From CAWAMD01 sp963783045 (GTDB lineage Bacteria; Actinomycetota; Nitriliruptoria; Nitriliruptorales; Nitriliruptoraceae): 64,000 nucleotides of DNA. The position numbers were made by a program, and so were the translations under genes. Position 1 is the first letter of the stretch; every line of letters begins with the position of its first letter. The stretch is taken from positions 372,001 to 436,000 of the forward strand of contig CAWAMD010000009.1 in NCBI GenBank assembly GCA_963783045.1, written 5' to 3'. This document shows positions 1-8,539 of the stretch, piece after piece. Under the pieces are notes generated by a model, which was not told the DNA's origin, ran no database searches, and saw only the letters and a program-made list of their open reading frames with translations.

Positions 1-339
1 GAGGAGATGGCGACCTTCGTCGCCGCGAACCCGGGCCTCGAGTCCCGCTTCCCGAAGACCATCCACTTCCCCGACTACACGGCCGGCGAGCTCGTCGCCA
101 TCCTCGGCCACATCGCGGAGGGCACGCGCTTCCTCCTCGACGACGGTGCCCGCACCGCGGCCCACGCCTGGTTCGACGCGCAGCCCCGCGGCCGCGGGTT
201 CGGTAACGGCCGCCTCGCCCGCAACCTCTTCGAGGCGGCGGTGGCGGCGCAGGCCAGCCGCCTTGTCGCGCTCGACGACCCGACCGACGAGCAGCTGCTG
301 ACCCTGACGGCCGACGACATCGCCGGAGCGTCGCGGTGA
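1..339 (+). CDS. AAA+ ATPase, C-terminal part (SpoVK/CbbX-like)
   Basis: The reading frame is open from the window edge, so only the last ~112 residues are present. The visible stretch NPGLESRF followed by IHFPDYTAGEL matches the end of the AAA+ core of the CbbX/SpoVK group, where the SRF arginine is the usual arginine-finger/sensor region, followed by a helical lid (GFGNGRLARNLFEAAVAAQ). Such ATPases remodel or unfold partner proteins, but the partner here is not known. The stop overlaps the GTG start of the next gene (GTGA), so the two are translationally coupled. The family call is good; the function is inference because the Walker A and B motifs lie outside the window. Confidence 0.75.
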   Translation, partial: EEMATFVAANPGLESRFPKTIHFPDYTAGELVAILGHIAEGTRFLLDDGARTAAHAWFDAQPRGRGFGNGRLARNLFEAAVAAQASRLVALDDPTDEQLLTLTADDIAGASR

Positions 340-1458
340 GGGCGGTCGTCGGTCGGCTCCTCGCGCTGCTCGTCGCCGCCGCCATGGTGTGGGGCGCGCT
401 CGCCGTGCGCAGCGCCATCGAGTCGGGGGGAGGCACCGGACCGGGCACCGCCACCCCGGGGACCGCGAGCCCCCCGCCGGGCGGCGGCACCGCGGGTGCC
501 ACCCTGGCCTGCGCGACCGCCGAGCTCTCGGTCTGCGGGCCCGTGGGCGTCGCGCTCGACCGAAACGGCGACGTTCTCGGTCACCGCTCCCGGCGGGACC
601 ACCTGGGAGGTGGCCCAGCAGCTGGTCGCCGCCCGCTCCGGGCAGGAGGTGGGCTTCGACGCCTGGCTCGTCCCGGCGCCGTGGGTCGACCTCGTGAAGC
701 AGGCCCGGCAGCGCAACGGCCTCGCTCCCATCCTCGGCGGTGCGGTCGGCCCGCTCGCCCGCAGCCCCGTCGTCATGGTCGTCCCCGAGGACCGGGCGGC
801 CGTGCTGCGTGGCTTCTGCCAGGACGGGATCGACTGGGCCTGCGTCGGCCGGGCCGTCGAGCAGCCCTGGTCGGGCATCGGCGGTCAGGCCGGGTGGGGG
901 CTGCTGAAGCCCGCCCACGACGCCCCGACCCGCGCCACCGGCCTCGTGGTGCTCGGCCAGGCCGTCGCCGACCGGGTCGGCAGTGCCACCTTCAGCAGCC
1001 GGGACCTCGCCGCCGACGACTTCCGCCGCTGGTTCACGGCCCTCGAGCGCGCGGTCGTCGACTTCGGCGAGGGCGGCAGCACGCCGCTCGAGGACCTGCT
1101 CCGGTTCGGACCGAGCCGCGTCGACATCGTCGGCACCACCGAGGCGACGGCGGCGCGCCTGCTGGACCAGGCCGGCGCCCGCGGGGCCGGGCTGACGGTC
1201 ACCTGGCCCGAGCCGGTCGTCACCGTCGACCTCGTCCTCGTCCCGGTCATCGGCCACGAGCAGGCCGCCACCCGCATCGTCGCCGCCGCGACCGACGCCG
1301 CGGTCGGTCAGGCCCTGGCGGCGCAGGGCTGGCGCACCGGCGACGCCCCGCCGCAGCACCTCGCCGGTGACGCGCCGGCGCTGCCCGAAACCTCCGGCGC
1401 GCCGTCCGGGGGTGCGCTGGAAGCACTCGTGCTGCTCTTCAACGAGGTCGTCCGCTGA
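336..1458 (+). CDS. Membrane-anchored solute-binding-like protein (frameshifted)
   Basis: It starts with GTG at 336, overlapping the ATPase stop. An N-terminal hydrophobic segment (VVGRLLALLVAAAMVWGAL) would anchor it or export it, followed by a Gly/Pro/Thr-rich linker. The body, with TTWEVAQQLVAAR, AWLVPAPWVDLV and RSPVVMVVP, resembles an extracellular substrate-binding fold and parallels the first half of the next gene. The reading frame changes once at about 556-575, between CGPVGVAL and STETATFSVTAPGG; both sides are clearly coding, so this is a one-base indel (sequencing error or mutation). It is probably co-transcribed with the VWA lipoprotein 55 bp downstream. The substrate is unknown. 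Confidence 0.65.
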
Positions 1459-1512
1459 TCGGGGACCCCGTCGGCGTAGGCTTGATGACGCACGGGGACT
1501 GGGGATGACGCC

Positions 1513-3345
1513 GTGAGAGACACCCTGACGCGCAGCACGCTGGTACTGCTGCTGCTCATCGCCGCGCTCCTTGCCGCCTGCGTGGACGCCGGCCAGTCCG
1601 AGCAGCCACCGGCGACTGCGGCCGGTCCCGGCGCGGACCTCGGCGACCCGGGCGACTGCATCACCGTCGACATGGCGGTCTCCTCAGAGAAGATCGACCT
1701 CATGCGCGACCTCGCCGAGGAGTTCAACGGCTCCGACGCGGCGGCCGTCGACGGACAGTGCGTGTTCGTGCGCCCGCAGTCCAAGGCGTCGGGCGGCGCG
1801 GCCACGCTGCTGTCGACGACCTGGGACGAGGCCGCTGAGGGGCCCCGGCCGGTCATCTGGTCGCCGGCATCGTCCGCCTGGGCCGCGGTCGTCAACCAGC
1901 GCCTGGCCGACCAGGGCAGGCCGCCGATCGCCAACAACGCCACCCCGTTCATGCAGACGCCGCTCGTGATCGCCATGCCGAAGCCGATGGCCGACGCGCT
2001 CGGCTACCCCGCCACGCCGATCGGCTGGGGCGACATCCTCACGCTGGCGCGCTCGGACGAGGGGTGGGCCGCCTACGGGCATCCCGAGTGGGGGCCGTTC
2101 CGGCTCGGCAAGACGAACCCGAACTTCTCGACCTCCGGGCTGTCGGCCCTCATCGCGCAGAACTACGCGGCGGTCGGCAAGGTCCGCGACCTCACCCTGG
2201 AGGATCTGGCGAAGCCCGACGTGCAGCAGTTCGCGCAGGACATCGAGGCCAGTGTCGTCCACTACGGCGACACCACGCTGACCTTCGGGAACAACTGGTA
2301 CCGCAACGACGCCCGCGGGACCGCGCTGACGTACGCCTCCGCGGTCGCCATGGAGGAGGTCAGCCTCGTCCAGTACAACCGGGGCAACCCGGATGGCGTG
2401 CTCCAGCCCGGGGAGGTGCCCGAGCCGCCCCGCGACCCGCTCGTCGCGATCTACCCGAAGGAGGGGACGCTCTTCAGCGACAACCCCTTCATCATCCTCG
2501 ACGCCGACTGGGTCAGCCAGGAGCAGAAGGACGCCGCGGCGCTGTTCCAGGACTTCGTCCAGCAGCCCGAGAACCAGCAGCGCGTGCTCGAGTTCGGCTT
2601 CCGGCCCGGCAACATCGCCGTCCCGATCGCCGACCCGATCGTGCCGGCGAACGGCGTCGACCCGGACCAGCCGCAGACCACCCTCGAGGTCCCCGACCCG
2701 CCGGTGATGGTGGCGCTGCTCGACCGCTGGGAGCAGCAGCGCAAGGGTGCCCGCGTGCTGCTCGTCATGGACGTCTCCGGCTCGATGGGCGACCCGGCCG
2801 TCGAGGGGGAGCGGGCGACGAAGCTCGACCTCGCGAAGGAGGCCGCGGTCCGGGCCCTGGATCAGTTCCAGCCGCAGGACGAGGTGGGGCTGCGGATCTT
2901 CTCGACCGACCTCGGGCCCGCCGAGCACCCCGAGTGGGTCGACCTCGTCGACATCGCCCCGATCGGCACGAGCCGCGAGGCGCTGTCGACCCGGATCCGG
3001 CAGCTGATCCCGCACGAGGGCACCCCGCTGTACACGGTCGCGGCCCGCTCCTACGAGGACCTGCTCGCCACCTACTCGGGCCAGAAGATCAACGCTGTGG
3101 TGCTGCTGACCGACGGGCGCAACGAGGACGTGAACACGGACCTCGAGGCGCTCATCGCCGACCTGCAGCAGGGCAGCGAGGGCCAGCAGTCGCGACCGGT
3201 GCGGATCTTCACGATCGCCTACGGCCAGGACGCCGACATGGCGACGCTGCGGCGGATCGCCGAGGCCACGAACGCGGCCGCCTACGACGCGAGCGACCCG
3301 ACGAGCATCGACAAGGTGTTCACGTCGGTGATCAGCAACTTCTGA
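1513..3345 (+). CDS. Lipoprotein with substrate-binding and von Willebrand A domains
   Basis: 610 residues from a GTG start. A lipoprotein signal ends in the lipobox LLAAC at residue ~22, so the protein should sit on the outer face of the membrane. Residues ~40-390 form an extracellular solute-binding-type domain (WSPASSAWAAVVNQRL, PLVIAMPKPMADALG). A VWA domain follows, with an intact MIDAS motif DVSGSMGD at ~420 and the later LLTDGRNED segment, suggesting metal-dependent protein binding. Binding-plus-VWA lipoproteins next to PspA and AAA+ genes recur in actinobacteria; a role in envelope stress is inference. The stop TGA shares a base with the next ATG (TGATG). Confidence 0.85.
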   Translation: MRDTLTRSTLVLLLLIAALLAACVDAGQSEQPPATAAGPGADLGDPGDCITVDMAVSSEKIDLMRDLAEEFNGSDAAAVDGQCVFVRPQSKASGGAATLLSTTWDEAAEGPRPVIWSPASSAWAAVVNQRLADQGRPPIANNATPFMQTPLVIAMPKPMADALGYPATPIGWGDILTLARSDEGWAAYGHPEWGPFRLGKTNPNFSTSGLSALIAQNYAAVGKVRDLTLEDLAKPDVQQFAQDIEASVVHYGDTTLTFGNNWYRNDARGTALTYASAVAMEEVSLVQYNRGNPDGVLQPGEVPEPPRDPLVAIYPKEGTLFSDNPFIILDADWVSQEQKDAAALFQDFVQQPENQQRVLEFGFRPGNIAVPIADPIVPANGVDPDQPQTTLEVPDPPVMVALLDRWEQQRKGARVLLVMDVSGSMGDPAVEGERATKLDLAKEAAVRALDQFQPQDEVGLRIFSTDLGPAEHPEWVDLVDIAPIGTSREALSTRIRQLIPHEGTPLYTVAARSYEDLLATYSGQKINAVVLLTDGRNEDVNTDLEALIADLQQGSEGQQSRPVRIFTIAYGQDADMATLRRIAEATNAAAYDASDPTSIDKVFTSVISNF

Positions 3346-4115
3346 TGGCCGGCACGTTCCGGGACCGCTTCCTCACCCCGCAGACGGCGCGGGCGATCAC
3401 CTCGCCGGGCGCCATCCTGTCGGCCGGGGCCGGGGCGTCGGTCGTGATCCTCGCCGGGGCGCCGGTCGCGGCCGCCGCGGCCGTCGGGGCGCTGGCCTAC
3501 GCGGGCGTGGTGGCCTGGCGGATGCCGCGTGACGTGGACGGCGAGCGGATCGACCCGAGGGCGCTGCACGACCCCTGGCGTCGGTTCGTGCTCGAGGCGC
3601 TCGACGCGCAGCAGCGCTTCGCCCGGGCCGTCCGGCACGCGCCGGCGGGACCGCTCAAGGCTCGACTCGAGAGCATCGGGGCGCGGTTGGCGACGGGTGT
3701 CCGGGAGTGCTGGCGGATCGCGCGCCACGGCCAGGCCCTCGAGGAGGCCCTCGGACAGCTCGAGCCGGTCGGCGAGGTGCAGCGGCGACTCGCGCAGGTG
3801 AACGCCGACCTGACCGGCCCGCGCGCGGGCGACGAGCGGCTGTCCCAGATGGCCGAGGCGCTGCGCTCGCAGATCGCCTCGACCTCCCGGATCACCGAGG
3901 TCGCCCACGACACCCGCGACCGGCTGCGGCTGCTCGACGCGCGCATGGACGAGGCGGTCGCCCGGGCCGTCGAGCTGTCGCTGTCGACCTCCAGCGGCGA
4001 CGAGGGCGTGGTCGGCGGTCTGGGCAGCGACGTGGACGACCTCGTCAGCGAGATGGAATCGCTCCGGCTCGCGCTGGAGGAGGCGTCGCACCCGCGGGCA
4101 GCGCCCGGTGTGTGA
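3345..4115 (+). CDS. Hydrophobic-N-terminus coiled-coil protein, unknown function
   Basis: 256 residues; the ATG overlaps the upstream stop by one base, so translation is coupled to the VWA lipoprotein. A hydrophobic hairpin (ILSAGAGASVVILAGAPVAAAAAVGALAYAGVVAW, residues ~25-58) probably forms one or two membrane passes. The rest is charged and helical (for example RLAQVNADLTGPRAGDERLSQ) with coiled-coil character and ends in an acidic DVDDLVSEMESL stretch. I do not recognise the family. Its position between a VWA/binding lipoprotein and PspA suggests a membrane-linked partner in the same stress cluster. Confidence 0.7.
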   Translation: MAGTFRDRFLTPQTARAITSPGAILSAGAGASVVILAGAPVAAAAAVGALAYAGVVAWRMPRDVDGERIDPRALHDPWRRFVLEALDAQQRFARAVRHAPAGPLKARLESIGARLATGVRECWRIARHGQALEEALGQLEPVGEVQRRLAQVNADLTGPRAGDERLSQMAEALRSQIASTSRITEVAHDTRDRLRLLDARMDEAVARAVELSLSTSSGDEGVVGGLGSDVDDLVSEMESLRLALEEASHPRAAPGV

Positions 4116-4150
4116 GCCGCCCGAGCGGCGCCGCCGCGCCAGGCCGCCGC

Positions 4151-4254
4151 CACGGCAGGCCCCCTCACGGCAGGCCCCCTCACGGCAGGCGTCCGCCACG
4201 ACAGGCGTCCGCCACGGCAGGCCGCCGCCACGGCCGGCGTCCGCCACGGCAGGC
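4151..4254. repeat. Short tandem repeat, about 7 units of 15-16 bp
   Basis: Seven near-identical copies of CACGGCAGGC begin at 4151, 4166, 4181, 4197, 4213, 4229 and 4245, separated by 5-6 variable bases. The array lies between the coiled-coil gene and pspA and contains no gene. It is a minisatellite-like array: repeats and spacers are far too short for CRISPR. Confidence 0.85.
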
Positions 4255-4263
4255 CCCATGACG

Positions 4264-4310
4264 ACCTGGGTAGAAATCGTCCGGACGTCTCGGAGGATTC
4301 CTACCCAGGT
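4264..4310. repeat. Inverted repeat upstream of pspA
   Basis: ACCTGGGTAG (4264-4273) is repeated exactly in inverse as CTACCCAGGT (4301-4310) around a 27-base centre. It could be a terminator of the upstream operon, or an operator or leader element for pspA, which starts 98 bp later. No T-tract is present. Confidence 0.5.
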
Positions 4311-4408
4311 GGTTGCGACGGTGTCTGGGGGCGCCGGCGGGAAGTATCGTTGATCCCTGGGGACACCCGGGACGGACAGGGACAGGGCACCCGGAGGAGG
4401 GCGCGGCA

Positions 4409-5236
4409 ATGGCGAACGTGTTCACGCGGATCTGGAAGTATCTGACGGCGGCGTTGACGGGGAAGTTCAACGAGATGGCCGACCCGAAGGTCCAGCTCGA
4501 GCAGGCGATCATCGAGGCGCAGGACCAGCACCGCAAGCTCAAGGAGCAGGCGGCCAACGTCATCGCCAACGAGAAGCAGACCGAGATGAAGCTCGACCGG
4601 GCGATGGAGGAGCTCGAGAAGCTCAACGCCAACGCCCAGCAGGCGCTGCTGATGGCCGACGAGGCGCGACGCGCCGGCGACGAGGACAAGGCGGCCGAGT
4701 TCGAGCGGGCCGCCGAGTCGATCGCGACCCGCCTCATTGCAGTCGAGGCCGAGGTCGACCGGCTGAAGTCGCTACACCTCGACGCCGTGAAGGCGACCGA
4801 GCAGGCGAAGAACGCGGTGGCCCAGAACGCGGCCGTGCTCCAGAAGCGGCTGAGTGAGAAGCAGCAGCTGCTCAGCCAGCTCGACCAGGCCAAGATGGCC
4901 GAGCAGATGAACGAGGCGATGTCCTCGCTGAACGAGACCGTCGGCCAGGACGTGCCGACCTTCGCGGAGGTGCAGGAGAAGATCGAGCGCCGGCTCGCGA
5001 AGGCGCAGGGCCGCGCCGAGCTCGAGGGATCCAGCGTCGAGTCGCGGATGCTCGAGATCGAGCAGGCCAGCAAGAACGTCGAAGCGCAGCAGCGGCTGTC
5101 GGAGCTGCGCTCGAAGCTGGGGCTGACCACGCCGGCCGAAGCGCCGGCGGCCGCTTCCGCCGAAGCGGTCGTGGAGGCACCGGCACCTGCCCCGGAGGCG
5201 AAGGAGACCGGCGAGGGCCAGCCGACGGCCCCGTAG
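4409..5236 (+). CDS. pspA: PspA/IM30 family phage-shock protein
   Basis: 275 residues starting at ATG 4409, eight bases after a strong GGAGGAGG ribosome site. The N-terminus (MANVFTRIWKYLTAALTGKFNEMADP) is the typical amphipathic membrane-binding helix of PspA/Vipp1 (ESCRT-III-like) proteins, followed by long charged coiled coil (QLEQAIIEAQDQHRKLKEQA) to residue ~230. An Ala/Pro/Glu-rich tail of ~40 residues follows. PspA binds damaged inner membrane and limits proton leak. No PspF or PspC gene is visible nearby; in actinobacteria control differs from that in enterobacteria. Confidence 0.9.
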   Translation: MANVFTRIWKYLTAALTGKFNEMADPKVQLEQAIIEAQDQHRKLKEQAANVIANEKQTEMKLDRAMEELEKLNANAQQALLMADEARRAGDEDKAAEFERAAESIATRLIAVEAEVDRLKSLHLDAVKATEQAKNAVAQNAAVLQKRLSEKQQLLSQLDQAKMAEQMNEAMSSLNETVGQDVPTFAEVQEKIERRLAKAQGRAELEGSSVESRMLEIEQASKNVEAQQRLSELRSKLGLTTPAEAPAAASAEAVVEAPAPAPEAKETGEGQPTAP

Positions 5237-5343
5237 GCCGCTCGCGCTGTGTCCCGGAAGCCGCGGGATGATGTCGCGGTTTCCGGTGTGGCGGGGACCG
5301 GGCGGGGCGGGCCGCCGTGACCGCGCGGACCCTCCGGTCACCC

Positions 5344-6189
5344 TCACACCGCGGCGCTCATCAGGTCGTGCGCGACCTCCACCGTGCCCGGGAACGTGGT
5401 CCGCACCTCTCGGGTGACCGCCTCGATCTGCTCACGCGCCTCGGGCATCAGGTGGCTCAGCAGCAGCCGGTCGACCGTGGCCTCGGCGGCCACCGTGCCC
5501 GTCTGCGCCGGCGTGGTGTGCAGGTGCGCGTGGGGCGACTCGTCGTCCGGGACTGCCTGGTCGTGGACGAGCAGATCGGCGCCCCGCGCCAGGTCGATGA
5601 TGCCGGAGGAGGGGCGGGCCACGTCACCGGAGATGACCAGCGACCGTCCGGCGTGGTCGATGCGGTAGGCGACGGCCGGCATCATCCCGTGCGGAACCGC
5701 CGCGGTGCGCAGCGTGGCTCCCGCGACAGGGGCGAGCTCGGTGACGTGTGGGTGCTCGGGGTCGCTCGGGAGGTCCTCGGCGTCGATCCCGAAGCCCTCG
5801 AAGGAGTGCAGGTACCGCCAGGCGCCGTGCTCACCGAACAGCAGGCGAGCAAGCTCCGTGCACCCGGGCTGATCGCCGTCGCCGGCCGGGCCGACGACCC
5901 GGAGCGGCTCTCGCCGTGACCGCATCCACATCGCGAAGACGACGGGGGCCAGGCCGCCCGTGTGGTCGATGTGGAGATGAGTCAGCGCCACCGCCGAAAG
6001 GGCCGACACGTCGACCTCGAGGCGGCCGAGCCGTTCGAACACGCCGCCGCCCGCGTCGACGAGCAGCGCCGGGTCACCGTCGACCCACACGAGGTAGCCC
6101 GACGAGACCCGTTCGGAGGCCGTGAGCGGGCCGCTGGACCCGAGCACGGTCACGGCCAGCGGGCTGGTGGGGCGGTCGATGAGATCCAT
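5344..6189 (-). CDS. Metallo-beta-lactamase-fold hydrolase (RNase Z-like group)
   Basis: 281 residues; I chose the ATG at 6189 (MDLIDRPTSP), preceded by a GGCGG box, because the longer frame upstream is low-complexity. The zinc motif HLHIDH (H71, H73, D75, H76) sits in LTHLHIDHTGG. Later ligand candidates are H in AAVPHGM, D in ISGDVARPSSG and H in LLSHLMPEA. Length and motif order fit the MBL-fold group that includes RNase Z and arylsulfatase-like enzymes; the substrate cannot be told. It is convergent with pspA. Confidence 0.85.
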   Translation of the reverse strand: MDLIDRPTSPLAVTVLGSSGPLTASERVSSGYLVWVDGDPALLVDAGGGVFERLGRLEVDVSALSAVALTHLHIDHTGGLAPVVFAMWMRSRREPLRVVGPAGDGDQPGCTELARLLFGEHGAWRYLHSFEGFGIDAEDLPSDPEHPHVTELAPVAGATLRTAAVPHGMMPAVAYRIDHAGRSLVISGDVARPSSGIIDLARGADLLVHDQAVPDDESPHAHLHTTPAQTGTVAAEATVDRLLLSHLMPEAREQIEAVTREVRTTFPGTVEVAHDLMSAAV

Positions 6190-6239
6190 GCCGCCACGGT
6201 GACACCGTCCCGATCGTGACGAGGGTGAAGGCCTGTACA

Positions 6240-6650
6240 TCGGTCCAGCGTGTCGTCGCACATGGGCCGCATGCGCGCCGTCAGCGGCCCTCTGGCGAGT
6301 CGCCTTGCGGCATCCGGGGCGCCCCGCTCCTGGCGTGGTGCTGGGCGCCGCGCTGCTCACCAAGGCGTTCGCTCTCCCGTTCCTGCCGGTCCTGGCGGCG
6401 GCCGACATTCGCGGCGGGAGGACGGGAGGCTGCGACGGGCGACCACGCGAGGTATCACGTCGCTCGTCGTCGCCACCGCGGTCGGTGGTGGCAGGCCTCG
6501 GTGCGGTGGCGCTCGCCGGCCGGTACGACGTTCTGCTTGGGGCTCGTGGGCGGCGTGACGCTGCAGGCCACCGCCGCCTGGTGGGCGCTCATCACCTACT
6601 GGGGCGTCGACGGGGTCCGTGCGCCACGGCGGCGCACGCCTGGCGGCTGT
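6240..6650 (+). pseudogene. Remnant of a membrane protein gene
   Basis: Hydrophobic protein segments appear one after another in three different frames: VVLGAALLTKAFALPFLPVLAAADI, then GITSLVVATAVGG, then VVAGLGAVALAG, then LVGGVTLQATAAWWALITYWGVDG. Together they read like consecutive membrane helices of one protein, broken by at least three frameshifts and without a clear start or stop. I take it as a decayed gene at the island's left edge. The original function is unknown. Confidence 0.5.
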
Positions 6651-6675
6651 CCCCGGTCGGCGTCGCACGGGCCCG

Positions 6676-6687
6676 GATAAGCAGCAG
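6676..6687 (+). repeat. GATAAGCAGCAG repeat, left end of island
   Basis: This 12-base word also occurs twice at 31,052-31,074, once at 30,801-30,812 and once at 35,526-35,537, the last two each preceded by the variant GATGAGCAGCAG. The copies flank both integrative segments at matching places, so they are probable integrase arm-type sites. Confidence 0.55.
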
Positions 6688-6903
6688 CAGGAACCCGCCG
6701 GTCTGTTCGCGGTCGCCATCGGCGGACGCTGTGTGGGCTGCCGTCTGCGAGCCGGTTCCGGCTGCTGTTGTGAGCGAGCGGCTCGTGCTGTGAGTCGAGC
6801 TGTGAGTGCCGCGTGAGCCGTCTCTGGACGGTGACGGACGTCGCGGACCAACCCGCGGCCCGGACGCAGCCGGGTCCGGCCAGGCGCACCAGCAGAACCG
6901 CCC

Positions 6904-7149
6904 ATGGAGATCAGCCGAACGAGGCTCATCACCGTCGTCGAAGCGGCCGAGATCATCGGCCTGTCCCGGTCGAAGGTCTACGAGCTGCTCGCCGAAGGTC
7001 ATCTGCCCAGCATCCGGATCGGTCGCACGCGTCGCATCAACGTCACCGACCTGGACGCCTTCATCGAACAGCACCGCGTTCCCGCCATCCCCGCATCGAA
7101 GATGTCCCTCGGAGGGCACGGCTCGCTCGAGACGGAGGACGCCCGATGA
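6904..7149 (+). CDS. Excisionase-like helix-turn-helix protein, copy 1
   Basis: 81 residues. The core TVVEAAEIIGLSRSKVYELL followed by GHLPSIRIGRTRRINVTDLDAFIEQHR is a MerR/excisionase-type winged HTH (HTH_17/AlpA-like). Such small proteins bind next to att sites and set the direction of integrase. It is strongly similar to the gene at 31,285, and the DNA around it matches too. Compared with that copy, the C-terminal ~40 residues are lost because the frame changes after GHGSLETEDAR. It marks the att-distal end of the 24-kb island. Confidence 0.8.
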   Translation: MEISRTRLITVVEAAEIIGLSRSKVYELLAEGHLPSIRIGRTRRINVTDLDAFIEQHRVPAIPASKMSLGGHGSLETEDAR

Positions 7150-7275
7150 CCGTCGGACACGATTCGCCCCCAACCACGATCGCCACTCACTGCCACCCCT
7201 TCTGGAGCCTGACAGATTTGCACCGGGGTGCGACCCGTCACGCGTTGACGTCCCCTCCGGCCCGGAGGTCGCGAG

Positions 7276-7542
7276 ATGAACCCGCGGACCGAGCAGCAGA
7301 CGGCCCGTGTCAACGTCGACGACCTGACCTGGCGGGACTTCCGCATCCTGGCCCTCGACGCCCACCGCTCGATCGCCGACTACCTCGGCCAGCTCGTCCG
7401 GGACGAGCTGCGGCGCGCACGGCGCCGGAACCGCGAAGAATTGGCACGGACACCCGCCCGTCGACGAATGGCGGCTCTCACACGCTCCGGACGTCTAGGC
7501 CCACGGTCGCGAGGTGCTCGAAGTCGGCCGCGTTGCGTGTGA
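7276..7542 (+). CDS. Small RHH-like protein, copy 1, C-terminus replaced
   Basis: The first ~60 residues (QQTARVNVDDLTWRDFRILA, RSIADYLGQLVRDELRRARR) match the gene at 31,662, which overlaps its own excisionase. The pattern (short strand then two helices) suggests a ribbon-helix-helix DNA-binding protein; that is inference. Similarity stops near 7455; the last ~28 residues here are unrelated and run into the 3' end of the convergent PIN-toxin gene. It therefore looks like a fusion junction rather than the native C-terminus. Confidence 0.6.
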   Translation: MNPRTEQQTARVNVDDLTWRDFRILALDAHRSIADYLGQLVRDELRRARRRNREELARTPARRRMAALTRSGRLGPRSRGARSRPRCV

Positions 7543-7892
7543 AGAGGGCCAGACCGTTGGCAAGTGCGACCGCTGCGATCATCAGGTCGACCGCCCGAGC
7601 GCCTCGCGGCTTGCGGTCCGCCGTCCGAGTGGCTGCGTACACGCGGGCGTAGGCGCGCGCCGCCGCGGCGTCGAACGGCAACGGATCCAGCAACGCCTCC
7701 ACGCGCTGCAGACGATCCTGACGTTCGGGCGCGTTCATCCTCGTCATCGGTGGCGTGCGGGCCAGCGGCCAACTCCGCCAGCGTGATCGCCGAGATCGCG
7801 GGCTCCTCGGGCAGCGCCTCCCGTGCCAGCGACTCGAGGGCGATCACCACCGAGGTGTCCAGCAGACCCCGGACGACGGCCGGCGAGGTCAC
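7478..7892 (-). CDS. PIN-domain (VapC-type) toxin, frameshifted
   Basis: The N-terminal half (VVRGLLDTSVVIALESLA, AISAITLAELAAGPHATDD) carries the first PIN acidic residue in LLDTS and the ELAAG segment. The C-terminal half (ARAVDLMIAAVALANGLALF followed by TRNAADFEH) carries the second acidic cluster in AVDLMIA and the TRN...DF end. A one-base shift at about 7715-7722 separates the halves. VapC toxins are Mg2+-dependent RNases. The GTG start at 7892 overlaps the antitoxin stop (GTGA), the usual coupled order antitoxin then toxin. Functional only if the shift is a sequence error. Confidence 0.75.
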
Positions 7893-8140
7893 GCCACCGG
7901 CTCGATGCCTTGATCGACCACCTCGTCGACGTCCGCGCGGAACCGCTCCGGGTCGATCTCAGGGGCAGTCCGGAATGCCTCGAGCAGCAGGTCGCGAGTC
8001 ACGAACCGGCGACGTGCCGGTCGCAACTCACCGACGGGGACGCCGTTACGGGTAACGATGAAGTCCTCCCCGCGGTCCAGGGCGCGCATGATCTCGCCGC
8101 TGTCATTGCGGAGTTCGCGTTGGCTGATGGTTCGGCTCAT
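7889..8140 (-). CDS. Phd/YefM-family antitoxin
   Basis: 83 residues from ATG 8140. MSRTISQRELRNDSGEIMRAL and then FIVTRNGVPVGELRPARRR are the Phd/YefM dimerisation and DNA-binding N-terminus; the C-terminus (FRTAPEIDPERFRADVDEVV) would wrap the toxin. It lies directly upstream of, and overlaps, the PIN toxin, and should repress the pair's own promoter. Confidence 0.85.
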   Translation of the reverse strand: MSRTISQRELRNDSGEIMRALDRGEDFIVTRNGVPVGELRPARRRFVTRDLLLEAFRTAPEIDPERFRADVDEVVDQGIEPVA

Positions 8141-8539
8141 GCCGCCACGATACCGGCCCTGTAGCACAACCGCTACATCATGCCCGGTGGCCGGTTCGTA
8201 TACGGATGTTCGCCGCAACTACCGATGTGAGCGCGAGCGCGGGAAGGCGCGGACTACCGCACCCCGCACGCTGGCAGGTCATGAGCCCATGATCAGCGAC
8301 GACCAGCCCAGCCACCAGGTCGCGGTCACCGCCGGCAGGGCGGCAGCAGTCGGGGTGGCCCCAGCCGGCCGATGCACCTTGCCGCCGGCGGGCCCAACCG
8401 AGCGGGACGGTCGCCGCTACCGCGGAGATGTCCGCGAAGAGGGCGGCCGCATGCGCCTCGGCTCCGCACGGACACGGCGTGCACGTGTGGAACCGTGACG
8501 CTGATGGTGACGTTCTCAGCAGCCGTCCAGGAGCGGGAG
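8141..8539. other. Gap without a supported gene
   Basis: About 400 bp between the divergent antitoxin and lipoprotein genes. Open frames exist on both strands but show no protein-like pattern. It probably holds the two outward promoters; no clear -10/-35 boxes could be read. Confidence 0.4.

Noticed and set aside
4151..4254. Possible CRISPR array
   Set aside because: Units of 15-16 bp with 5-6 bp variable parts are too short; no cas genes in the window.
6500..6675. Left att core (tRNA-Lys fragment) of the 24-kb island
   Set aside because: Searched by eye at the expected distance; no match to the 42-base fragment was found.
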